A stretch of DNA of 20,248 nucleotides, from assembly GCA_002346545.1 (NCBI GenBank), contig DEAA01000040.1:1-20248 (forward strand). Direction: 5' to 3'. The notes under the pieces are model-generated. The model did not search any database, had not been told where the DNA came from, and was given only the letters and a program-made list of their open reading frames with translations. This DNA comes from Acidobacteria bacterium UBA2994 (lineage in GTDB: Bacteria > Acidobacteriota > Vicinamibacteria > Vicinamibacterales > UBA8438). Shown here in pieces: positions 7,477-13,683 of this stretch (position 1 is the stretch's first letter; each line of letters begins with the position of its first letter). A program made the position numbers and the translations under genes.

Positions 7477-8072
7477 CGAACGTCGTCGGTTACGCGCGAG
7501 TGTCGAAGCGGGACCAGAACCCCGCAGCTCAGGAGGCCGAGCTGCGCGCCGCCGGAGCAACCCGAGTGTTCGTCGACCACGGCGAGTCGAGCCGCATCGC
7601 TGACCGCCCGCAATGGCTCGCTTGCCTCGACTACCTCCGCGAAGGCGACACCCTTCTGGTGCGCCGTCTTGACCGGCTCGGCGGCACGGAGCGGATCATC
7701 ATCGAGACGCTGCATGACCTGGACCGTCGAGGGGTGAACATCAAGAGCCTCACCGAGCCGATGATCGACACCACAACACCGATGGGCCGTGCGCTGTTCG
7801 GCATGGTGGCCGTGTTCGCGCAGCTCCGCGTCGACACCATCCGGGAGAACACCATGCGCGGCCTCGCTCACGCGAAGTCGCAGGGCCGAGTCGGTGGCCG
7901 GCCCTCGAAGATGACTCCCGAAAAGATCGCACAGGCCAAGCGGATGCGCGCCGAAAACGCGAGTCTCGACCACATCGCCGGAGTGCTCAGCGTCGGCAAG
8001 TCGACAGTCGCTCGCGCGCTGTCTCGCCCCGAGGCTGACGTGACCGCGGGTGCTCCGAGCGGTCGACAGTGA
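7473..8072 (+). CDS. Serine resolvase/invertase family recombinase
   Basis: 199 residues, starting with a 4-nt overlap (ATGA) with the small ORF. The catalytic domain shows GYARVS (nucleophile Ser11, Arg9), LVRRLDRLGG (about residues 62-71, conserved Arg/Asp), PMGRALFGMVAVFAQ and the E-helix. The RVGGRP linker (139-144) leads into a helix-turn-helix of the Hin/resolvase type (about 150-183). It would make double-strand cuts at a res-type site to resolve plasmid multimers or cointegrates, or to invert DNA. The length fits small serine recombinases, so it is not a large phage-type integrase. The res site is not identified; the repeat region 6170-6260 and the 9773-9923 repeats are candidates. 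Confidence 0.93.
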   Translation: MTNVVGYARVSKRDQNPAAQEAELRAAGATRVFVDHGESSRIADRPQWLACLDYLREGDTLLVRRLDRLGGTERIIIETLHDLDRRGVNIKSLTEPMIDTTTPMGRALFGMVAVFAQLRVDTIRENTMRGLAHAKSQGRVGGRPSKMTPEKIAQAKRMRAENASLDHIAGVLSVGKSTVARALSRPEADVTAGAPSGRQ

Positions 8073-8896
8073 CCACACGCAACCTCGACGAGCTCCGAGA
8101 GCTGATCGAGCACCTGCTGACCCAATGGAAGCTGCACTCCGACAGTGGAACCTACCGGCAGCCGGCGGCCCGCCGAGGGCGGTCCTTCACCGGTCCCGAC
8201 GTCGCGCGGGTCGCCATCGTCGACGGCTTCGCCCGCCATATTCACAAGACGGCCGCCGCGGTCGTCACCCTGATAGACGGCGGCCACGTGACCGCCGCAG
8301 CACCCCTCGTTCGGCAGATGTACGAGTGCGCTCTGAGCGCCGTGTGGCTCATTCAGAGCACCGACGATCACGGGGTCAAAGCTCTCCTTGCCGAACACAC
8401 GCGGAACCGGCGCGCGTTGCAGGGCGACATTCTGCAGGCGCGATCAGCGGTGTTCCGGGAAGGTGCGGAAGATCTACCCGACACAGACCCGACGCCGTTC
8501 ATCGGTTCCCTCGACAGTGTTCGCAGCTTCAAGGGAATCTGTCTCGACCTAGAGCCGGGCGGCGTCGATGCCTACGTGTACTACCGGCTTCTCTCGACGT
8601 ACAGCCACGCCTCGCTCGGCGTCACTGACCTCTACTTCGCACCGAGTGCCGAAGGCACCTACGCGCCGCACCGGAGGCCCGATCCGCGGACACCGATCAG
8701 CCCAGACATGATGCTGTTCTTCGCGGCGATATCGATGGTGTGGGGCGGACGCGCCTACACGTACGCCAGTCACGACAAGGCGCACCGAAGCATCTTGCGC
8801 GACGCCGCCCGCTATCTCGGCATCAACGCGGAAATCGGACTGAGCGAGACGTACAGGAAGCGACATTCGACACGCCGCCAGCAACCCACCGCTTAG
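8069..8896 (+). CDS. DUF5677-like hypothetical protein
   Basis: 275 residues from a GTG that overlaps the resolvase stop by 4 nt (GTGA). An all-helical protein is expected: an N-terminal charged helix, then VDGFARHIHKTAAAVVTLIDGG and APLVRQMYECALSAVWLI, the pattern of the DUF5677 family (probably soluble, often in accessory DNA). The YRLLSTYSHAS segment fits the family's conserved His region. No catalytic function is established for this family. Translational coupling to the resolvase suggests it travels with the maintenance module; some DUF5677 genes lie near defence or toxin genes, but a defence role here is only a possibility. Its stop overlaps the convergent XRE gene. Confidence 0.65.
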   Translation: MTTRNLDELRELIEHLLTQWKLHSDSGTYRQPAARRGRSFTGPDVARVAIVDGFARHIHKTAAAVVTLIDGGHVTAAAPLVRQMYECALSAVWLIQSTDDHGVKALLAEHTRNRRALQGDILQARSAVFREGAEDLPDTDPTPFIGSLDSVRSFKGICLDLEPGGVDAYVYYRLLSTYSHASLGVTDLYFAPSAEGTYAPHRRPDPRTPISPDMMLFFAAISMVWGGRAYTYASHDKAHRSILRDAARYLGINAEIGLSETYRKRHSTRRQQPTA

Positions 8897-9123
8897 TCCC
8901 GCAGTAGCTCGGACGGGTGCACATCGAGCGCGATTGCGATCGCGTTCAGCTCGTCCACCGTCAGGCCGGCGGGTGCCGTGGTGTGCAGCCTCCGATCAAG
9001 CTTTCGCGGCGCGATCCCCGTGACCTCAGCTAGCCATTCCGGTGACCTCTCACGAGCGTCCAGGACCGCCAAGATGCGTCGTGCGACGCGCACGGCCAGG
9101 ACTCGATTCGCGCGAGGTTGCAT
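8893..9123 (-). CDS. Small XRE-type helix-turn-helix regulator
   Basis: 76 residues. The ATG at 9123 has AAGGAGAAC upstream; longer frames to 9333 would cross the stem-loop region and are rejected. The body is one helical DNA-binding domain: RRILAVLDARERSPEWLAEVTGIAPRKLDRRL, then LTVDELNAIAIALDVHPSELL, the last phrase being the standard end of the HTH_3/Cro-CI fold. It probably acts as a dimeric repressor. It faces the DUF5677 gene tail to tail; the two stop codons share bases 8894-8895 within TTAG. A perfect inverted repeat upstream (9163-9177) may be its own operator. The regulated genes are unknown; the fic module and the transfer genes are the nearest candidates. Confidence 0.8.
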   Translation of the reverse strand: MQPRANRVLAVRVARRILAVLDARERSPEWLAEVTGIAPRKLDRRLHTTAPAGLTVDELNAIAIALDVHPSELLRD

Positions 9124-9162
9124 TGCGTTCTCCTTGTTGTGTGTCCGATGAAAGTAGGAAGT

Positions 9163-9177
9163 TCGGCGGTACGCCGA
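9163..9177. promoter_or_regulatory. Candidate operator upstream of the XRE gene
   Basis: A perfect inverted repeat TCGGCG-GTA-CGCCGA lies 40 nt upstream of the XRE start. Its size and place suit binding by the XRE dimer for autoregulation; this is inferred from position only. Confidence 0.35.
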
Positions 9178-9203
9178 GCTGCCGGCTTTCGTCGGAACAC
9201 TTG

Positions 9204-9301
9204 CCGCCTTGCACGGAGTGGAGAGGCGGTCAAGGGGAGCCCGCAGGGCTCTCCCGAAGGGACGCGCAGCGCCCTTGACGGGCTCGTAGCGGAGTGCAAC
9301 C
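9204..9301. repeat. Long nested stem-loop element
   Basis: An imperfect inverted repeat centred at 9254. Outer arms TTGCAC (9209-9214) and GTGCAA (9294-9299), and inner arms GTCAAGGG (9229-9236) and CCCTTGAC (9272-9279), are in register, with partial pairing between them. Inside sit two smaller hairpins: GAGCCC-gca-GGGCTC (9237-9251) and a CGC-gca-GCG stem within 9260-9274. CCGCC (9204-9208) can alternatively pair with GGCGG (9225-9229). No coding frame of quality crosses it. It could be a structured RNA, a single-strand initiation site or a dispersed repeat. Confidence 0.6.
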
Positions 9302-9314
9302 CCGCAACGCGGGG
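9300..9314. repeat. Perfect 6-bp GC hairpin
   Basis: CCCCGC-AAC-GCGGGG directly abuts the long nested element and precedes the terminator-like hairpin. It may belong to the same structured unit or act as a transcription stop on either strand. Confidence 0.5.
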
Positions 9315-9324
9315 ACACACGAAA

Positions 9325-9353
9325 GCCCCACACCGCAGAGCGGAACGTGGGGC
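9325..9353 (-). terminator. Rho-independent-like terminator of the coiled-coil gene
   Basis: The outer stem GCCCCAC / GTGGGGC (7 bp) encloses an inner CCGC-aga-GCGG hairpin. On the - strand it lies 17 nt after the stop of the 9371-9742 gene and is followed by TTTCGTGT, a short T-run typical of high-GC terminators. Confidence 0.6.
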
Positions 9354-9370
9354 CGGAGCCGTGCGCGCGA

Positions 9371-9742
9371 TCACCCCTCCGTAGAAGCCTCCGACTGCGA
9401 GTCGTCAGCCGCCGCGCGTGCCGAGCTAGAGGCAGGCTTGCGCGTCGACCGACGCCGCGTGCGCGCCTTCTTGTCGGGCTCGGAGAACCCGATCTTGCGC
9501 AGCTCGTCCGCAGACCATCCGGCGCTCAGAGCAGCCGAATAGGCGCGCACGTCCTCGCGCTCCGCGGTCGCGATTTGCTCAGCGATCCGCGCCTGTAGAT
9601 CGGCCAGCTCGCGCGCCGTCTCCTCGCGCACATCGCTCAGCGCTTGCCGCGCCTCAGCGACGGTGCGAACCGCTGCCAAGCGGTCGTCCTGTAGACGCCG
9701 CGCGCGCTCGATTGCTTCCTCGGGTGTCAGTTGCGTAGCCAT
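9371..9742 (-). CDS. Coiled-coil protein beside the transfer origin
   Basis: 123 residues from the ATG at 9742; a longer frame reaching 10177 would run through the inverted-repeat region and mobC, so it is rejected. Residues 5-65 are a highly charged Ala/Glu/Arg helix of coiled-coil character (EEAIERARRLQDD, ARELADLQARIAEQ). Then comes AYSAALSAGWSADELRKIGF, resembling a small helix-turn-helix or specificity segment, and a basic Ser/Ala/Arg tail (KKARTRRRSTRKP). No family is recognised. It is transcribed away from mobC across the oriT-like region, so an accessory DNA-binding or relaxosome role is possible. Small proteins of this build are often seen next to relaxases of actinobacterial plasmids. 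Confidence 0.7.
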   Translation of the reverse strand: MATQLTPEEAIERARRLQDDRLAAVRTVAEARQALSDVREETARELADLQARIAEQIATAEREDVRAYSAALSAGWSADELRKIGFSEPDKKARTRRRSTRKPASSSARAAADDSQSEASTEG

Positions 9743-9772
9743 GCACTCATCGTACGAAGCGCTGCGCCGCAA

Positions 9773-9923
9773 GTCGACGGCTGTCGACACATCAAAAGCA
9801 CGCCGCGGCGGAGCCGCGACCACTCCCGTCTGTCGACGTGAGCGCTCCTGAATGGAATTCCAGACGGAGCAAGCTAAAGACTTAGCCCTGCTAAGTGGGC
9901 TTGACCTCTCGACAGCCGTCGAC
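9773..9923. other. Candidate origin of transfer (oriT)
   Basis: This is the core of the 254-nt non-coding gap (9743-9996) before mobC. A perfect 15-bp inverted repeat (9773-9787 and 9909-9923) brackets further inverted repeats: CGCGGC-gga-GCCGCG (9804-9818), CCGTCTG / CAGACGG (9826-9832, 9861-9867) and ACTTAGC-cct-GCTAAGT (9880-9896). The last is followed directly by GGGCTTGACC. Hairpin plus a TAAGTG-GC core resembles the nic regions of the RSF1010/pIP501-like oriT group. Location beside mobC and the relaxase supports the call; the nick position is not shown. Confidence 0.65.
9880..9902 (+). other. Putative relaxase recognition hairpin and nic region
   Basis: The 7-bp perfect hairpin ACTTAGC-CCT-GCTAAGT is followed by GGGCTT. 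The AT-rich arms stand out from their GC-rich surroundings. The 3' arm plus flank reads TAAGTGGGCTT, close to known TAAxTGCGC nic cores. Cleavage would be expected just 3' of the hairpin, on this strand or its complement; this is inference. Confidence 0.5.
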
Positions 9924-9931
9924 GGGTGGGG

Positions 9932-9946
9932 CACACTGGACGTGTG
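9932..9946. promoter_or_regulatory. Inverted repeat in the mobC leader
   Basis: CACAC-tggac-GTGTG lies 50 nt before the mobC start. A promoter-like pair TCGACA (9909-9914) and CACACT (9932-9937), spaced 17 nt, overlaps both this repeat and the right arm of the 15-bp inverted repeat. This would let MobC or the relaxase repress their own promoter when bound to oriT. Confidence 0.3.
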
Positions 9947-9996
9947 GTCCCCGCACGGGGCGGGGTCGCTGCGCTGGGCCGAAGGAAGGGGATCGT

Positions 9997-10395
9997 ATGT
10001 CAGACGAGACGGCGACCGAGCCCCGCACGGAGCGGCGTCGGCGCGCGAATGCCCCCGGAGGACGGCAGCACAAGCATGAAGTGAAGGTGACGGCCGAGGA
10101 GGAGGGCCGGCTGCTGCGCCTCGCGCTCGCTCAGCGCGTGACCATCCCGCGGCTGCTGGTCGAGACGACCCTCGCATCCGAGACGGGGGAGACGGTCACA
10201 GAGCGGCGCAACGCGATCGGGAAGCTGTTCGAGCTACACCGGCTGTTGGCCGCGGTGTCGAACAACGTCAACCAGATCGCGAAGGCCACCAACGCGACCG
10301 GTCAGCGTCAGGCAGAGACAGACGCCACGCTCGCCGCGGTGCGACGTGTCGCGGAGCGCATCGACGCGGCCGTGGACGAGCTGAGCCTGTCATGA
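9997..10395 (+). CDS. mobC: Relaxosome accessory protein MobC
   Basis: 132 residues from the ATG after GAAGGAAGGGG. An Arg-rich N-terminus (RTERRRRANAPGGRQHKHEV) leads to a ribbon-helix-helix-like segment (VKVTAEEEGRLLRLALAQRVTIPRLL), then LHRLLAAVSNNVNQIAKATN (about residues 80-99), the hallmark of the MobC/BacMobC family. These proteins bind oriT and help the relaxase melt and nick it. Its stop overlaps the relaxase start (ATGA), so the two are translationally coupled. Confidence 0.92.
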   Translation: MSDETATEPRTERRRRANAPGGRQHKHEVKVTAEEEGRLLRLALAQRVTIPRLLVETTLASETGETVTERRNAIGKLFELHRLLAAVSNNVNQIAKATNATGQRQAETDATLAAVRRVAERIDAAVDELSLS

Positions 10396-12122
10396 TGCCG
10401 AACGTCACGCGCGGCGATCGGATGGCCGGGCTGGTGTCCTACCTCGTCGGTGGCGGTCGCCACAACGAGCACACGGAGCCGCACCTGGTGGCCGGCGATC
10501 ACGCGCTGATGGCGTGGTACGACGACGCCGAGCTGAGCGGGGAGAACGCGAAGGCGATCGCGCGGCACCTGGACCGGCCGCGCACCGCTATGGGCGTCGA
10601 CGTGAACGGCGGGCACGTGTGGCACGCCTCACTGTCGCTGCGCGCCGAGGAGGGCATCCGCACCGATCAGGAGTGGGCCGCGATCGCGCAAGACTTTGTG
10701 TCCGCGATGGGTTTCGACGACAACGACGGAACCAAGGCCCCGTGCCGTTGGGTCGCGATCCGCCACGGCCTCTCGCAGGCCGGGAACGACCACGTGCACA
10801 TCGCCGTGAACCTCGTCCGCGAGGACGGCACGAAAGCGTCGACGCACCTGGACTACCAGCGCGCACAGAACGCCGCACGAGCGCTCGAAGTGAAGTACGG
10901 CTTGGAGCAGTTGGAGTCGACAAAGGGTGAGCGCGCGACCCGCGGCTACAGTCCCGCGGAGCAGGCCCGCGTCGAGGAGCGGTCGGCGCTGATGGCGCAG
11001 CGCAAGTACGAACAGCACGCGGCGCGTATCGGGGGAGAGCAGCCCGAATGGCATCGTCTCGACCCGATGGAACGGCAGGCACGGATCACGGCTGAGGTGC
11101 GACTGAACGCACCCCGCAACGACCTGGCGCGCAGCGTCCGAGCAGCGGCCGGCGCGAGCGAGAACGAAGCCGAGTTCGTGCGCCGGCTACGCCGTGCCGG
11201 CGTTCTGGTGCGGCCGCGGTTTGCCGAAGGCACCACGGACGTCATCACCGGCTACTCCGTTGCCAGCCGGCCCGCCAACGGCGAACGTCCGATCTGGTAC
11301 GGCGGCGGCCAGATGGGCCGCGACCTCACCTTGCCGAGGCTCCGCGAAGGATGGCCCGACACCGCCGCGGGAGCGACCGACGCGGCCGCCGAGTGGCAGG
11401 CTGCGAAGCGTGGGCGCCGGCCCGTTGCACCTGGTCGCGAGATGCGCGAACCAGACCCCGAGCTGTGGCAACGGCACACCGAGGAAGTCGCGCAGCTCCG
11501 CGAGCAACTGCGCGCCATCCCGCTCGACGACCGCGACACCTGGTCGACCGTCGCACGGCAGACCGCGGGCGCGTTCGCGGCATGGTCGAACGCCGTCGAG
11601 GAGACACCCGGCGACCTGGCCGAAGCATCCGACGCACTCGCGAAGTCAGCACAGACCTACCGTCGACCGGTGAAGCCGCAGCGCGCCGGCCGGGTCGCCA
11701 TGTCGGGCGCGACCATGCTCCTCGCCAGCGTCGCGCGAGGCGGCCAGGGGACGGCCGCGCAGCTCGCACTCCTGCGCCAGCTCATGAACCTCTCCCAGGC
11801 CGTCTACGACGCCGCCAAAGCGGCGGGAGAGGCCCGCCAGGCAGCGAACGTCGCCACCGCCGTGCGCGAGCGCGTGATAAACGTCCGCCGCCAGCTCGAA
11901 GCGGCCCCCGCGGTCGCGCCGACGTCGACCACCACGGCGACCGCACTGAAGGTCGACCGCTCCGCGATCGTCGACGCATCCGTGCAGGAAGCGCTCGACA
12001 AGATGCAGCGCGCCGAGGAGAACCGCAGCAAGTCCACCGGCTCGCCGGTCCCCCCACAGGTGGAGCCCGCGCGGCCGCGCACCACGACAAAGCCGGGCGC
12101 AGATCGCGGCCCGGAGCGATGA
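10392..12122 (+). CDS. mobA: Relaxase/mobilization nuclease (MobA/VirD2-type)
   Basis: 576 residues. An ATGATG start overlaps the mobC stop by 4 nt. The N-terminal relaxase domain shows a candidate catalytic Tyr17 in GLVSYLVGGGRHNEHTEPH, HVWHASLSL (His75/His78), and the metal-binding triad region RHGLSQAGNDHVHIAVNLV (His125, His134, His136). The domain ends near residue 185. The remaining ~390 residues are a helical, Ala/Arg/Glu-rich region with a Pro/Thr-rich tail and no helicase motifs, so this is a relaxase without a fused helicase. It nicks oriT, stays bound to the 5' end and is delivered to the VirD4-like coupling protein. The family fits actinobacterial PF03432-type relaxases; the exact MOB class is uncertain. 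Confidence 0.92.
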   Translation: MMPNVTRGDRMAGLVSYLVGGGRHNEHTEPHLVAGDHALMAWYDDAELSGENAKAIARHLDRPRTAMGVDVNGGHVWHASLSLRAEEGIRTDQEWAAIAQDFVSAMGFDDNDGTKAPCRWVAIRHGLSQAGNDHVHIAVNLVREDGTKASTHLDYQRAQNAARALEVKYGLEQLESTKGERATRGYSPAEQARVEERSALMAQRKYEQHAARIGGEQPEWHRLDPMERQARITAEVRLNAPRNDLARSVRAAAGASENEAEFVRRLRRAGVLVRPRFAEGTTDVITGYSVASRPANGERPIWYGGGQMGRDLTLPRLREGWPDTAAGATDAAAEWQAAKRGRRPVAPGREMREPDPELWQRHTEEVAQLREQLRAIPLDDRDTWSTVARQTAGAFAAWSNAVEETPGDLAEASDALAKSAQTYRRPVKPQRAGRVAMSGATMLLASVARGGQGTAAQLALLRQLMNLSQAVYDAAKAAGEARQAANVATAVRERVINVRRQLEAAPAVAPTSTTTATALKVDRSAIVDASVQEALDKMQRAEENRSKSTGSPVPPQVEPARPRTTTKPGADRGPER

Positions 12123-12137
12123 GGAAGGAGTCAGATC

Positions 12138-12980
12138 ATGGCCGATGAAAGCGACGGCATCGAGGAGGCATTCGACGGGCAGCTCCGCATCGCCGTCACC
12201 GCGGCGGGGCGGATGGGTGAAACTCTCGCACGTGCCCGCGAGGACGCAGCTCGACGAGCGCGGGCGCAGAGCGAGCAGGAAGCCCGCGAGCTGTCGTCAC
12301 GGTTCGAGGCAGAGAAGCGCGCAGCTCGTGTCGAGCTGGGAAGCGTCTACCGTTCTGACTGGTGGGACCGAGCCACGCCGGAGCAGATCGGCGGCGCGCT
12401 CACCACGGCGCGCGCGTGGGGAGCGGAAGACCCCGAAGCAGTGCGCGCGGAGGGCCGCATCCGCGACGAGCTCCGCACCCGCTACGGCGTCGACGTGAAC
12501 AACACCGGCGCCGACCCGGCGGCCGTCCAGGCGGCCGTCGAGGCCGAGCAGCTACGCCGGCAGTCGGACACCGAGCGGCAGCGCAGCGCCACCGAGCAGG
12601 CCGAGGCGGTCGCACTCTCCCGGCAGGCCGACGAGGCCGACCGCGCGGCCGAAGCGGCCCGCACGAGCGCCGACGTGACCCCCGACGAAGGCGAGCGGGA
12701 GCAGGCACAGGTGCAGGCCGAACGCGAGCAGAACCGCGCTGACGCGACCCGCGAGAAGGCCGAGCCGCTGTACGACTCCGCAGAGCGCCGAGAGCGTGAC
12801 GCCGACAAGCTCGAACAGCGTGGCGTCGGCAAGAAAGCCGTCAGCGCGAAGATGGCGGCCGACGTCAGCCAGGGCAAGCCCGCCACCGCCGCGGTGAAGG
12901 CCCAACAGGCGCAGAGCGCGAAGGCGCGGCCGAACCGGTCGCGATCGCCCAAGGTGCAGCGCACCGAGCTGGGGCGATGA
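12138..12980 (+). CDS. Long coiled-coil protein of the mobilization operon
   Basis: 280 residues from the ATG after GAGGAAGGAG, 15 nt behind the relaxase. Residues 30-65 are Ala/Arg/Glu-rich helix, 70-120 a more globular part (SVYRSDWWDRATPEQIGGAL, RIRDELRTRYGVDVNN), and about 128-225 a nearly continuous coiled coil. The tail is basic (AKARPNRSRSPKVQR). Similar architecture is common behind relaxases in actinobacterial plasmids, but I cannot name a family or function. A structural or relaxosome-linked role is plausible. It overlaps the next gene by 4 nt. Confidence 0.8.
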   Translation: MADESDGIEEAFDGQLRIAVTAAGRMGETLARAREDAARRARAQSEQEARELSSRFEAEKRAARVELGSVYRSDWWDRATPEQIGGALTTARAWGAEDPEAVRAEGRIRDELRTRYGVDVNNTGADPAAVQAAVEAEQLRRQSDTERQRSATEQAEAVALSRQADEADRAAEAARTSADVTPDEGEREQAQVQAEREQNRADATREKAEPLYDSAERRERDADKLEQRGVGKKAVSAKMAADVSQGKPATAAVKAQQAQSAKARPNRSRSPKVQRTELGR

Positions 12981-13459
12981 GCAAGAAGCGCTGGGCGGTC
13001 GTCATCGCGGTGATCGTCGTGGCCAGCGGCGGGATCGGGTACGGGCTGCGCAGCGCCTTCCCGCCTTACCCCGCGTTCTCGACCCCCGTCGTGATGGACG
13101 AGGCGCTGTGGCGGGCGATGGTCAGTGGTCCCCCGATGGCGGGTCTGTTCGCCATCGTCGCGGCGGTGATCGCGTTCTACCCGGCGTACCGGTCGACGCG
13201 GATCGCGCGCGAGAACGCGGCGCGCGAGCAGTGGTGGAAGCGCGCGGAATGGGCGCTTGGCCAAGCCGGTTCGGACAACCAGACCGACCGAGAGGTCGCG
13301 AACGACGCTCTGGTGGCCCTCCTGAGCGACGCGACCGAGACGGAGGGCGCGATGATCGTCCGCACGATCGAGAACTTGCAGGGAGCCGGCGGCGTAGACA
13401 GCGGGGCCGGATCGGCGGAAACTAGTAGCAGATGGAGGTGGCTACCGTGGGTGAAGTGA
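12977..13459 (+). CDS. Two-segment membrane protein of the mobilization operon
   Basis: 160 residues; the ATG lies in ATGA with the previous stop. Hydrophobic segments lie near 6-25 and 53-71, separated by a Pro-rich external loop (FPPYPAFSTP). The C-terminal 85 residues are cytosolic, charged and helical (RIARENAAREQWWKRAEWAL, then REVANDALVALLSD). No catalytic motif is seen. The topology suits a protein that links relaxosome components to the membrane near the coupling protein; this is inference from context. Confidence 0.75.
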   Translation: MSKKRWAVVIAVIVVASGGIGYGLRSAFPPYPAFSTPVVMDEALWRAMVSGPPMAGLFAIVAAVIAFYPAYRSTRIARENAAREQWWKRAEWALGQAGSDNQTDREVANDALVALLSDATETEGAMIVRTIENLQGAGGVDSGAGSAETSSRWRWLPWVK

Positions 13460-13614
13460 CGAAGAAGGCGAGCAGCTTGCAGCGTCGGATCGCGGCTGGC
13501 AAGGCCGAGCCGATCAGCGATCGCGAGCGGGCGCAGCTCCAAGAACTTCGACAGGTGTACGTGCGTCGGTTCGGTAGAGAACCGGACGCGCGACCTGTCG
13601 CTAAGACCGCCTGA
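13447..13614 (+). CDS. Small basic helical protein, last gene of the mobilization operon
   Basis: 55 residues from the GTG at 13447, which has GGAGGT seven bases before it. An in-frame ATG at 13432 lacks such a site, and the Shine-Dalgarno would fall inside it. It overlaps the previous gene by 13 nt in another frame. The sequence is one amphipathic charged helix-loop-helix (SSLQRRIAAGKAEPISDRERAQLQELRQVYVRRFG). No family is recognised. It is followed within 20 nt by the bidirectional terminator. Confidence 0.7.
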   Translation: MGEVTKKASSLQRRIAAGKAEPISDRERAQLQELRQVYVRRFGREPDARPVAKTA

Positions 13615-13633
13615 CTCCCCCCTGTCAGAGCGA

Positions 13634-13676
13634 AACGAGAGAGGGACCGACCCATTGGGCCGGTCCCTCTCTCGTT
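13634..13676. terminator. Strong bidirectional terminator between convergent operons
   Basis: A 16-bp perfect stem starts at AACGAGAG (13634) and ends at CTCGTT (13676), with a loop region that holds an inner CCC-att-GGG stem. It lies 19 nt after the mobilization operon and 7 nt after the stop of the opposing lipoprotein gene, so it can end both transcripts. No long T-run is present, as often in high-GC hosts. Confidence 0.85.
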
Positions 13677-13683
13677 GGCGTGC

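Noticed and set aside
7473..8072. Transposon resolvase of a Tn3-type element
   Set aside because: No transposase gene or Tn3-type terminal inverted repeats were seen in the window; the operon context with fic suggests a plasmid maintenance role.
9124..9333. Longer version of the XRE gene
   Set aside because: The extension would translate the stem-loop region; the ATG at 9123 has a clear Shine-Dalgarno and begins the conserved domain.
9743..10177. Longer version of the coiled-coil gene
   Set aside because: The extension runs through the oriT-like repeats and antisense to mobC; composition changes to shadow type.
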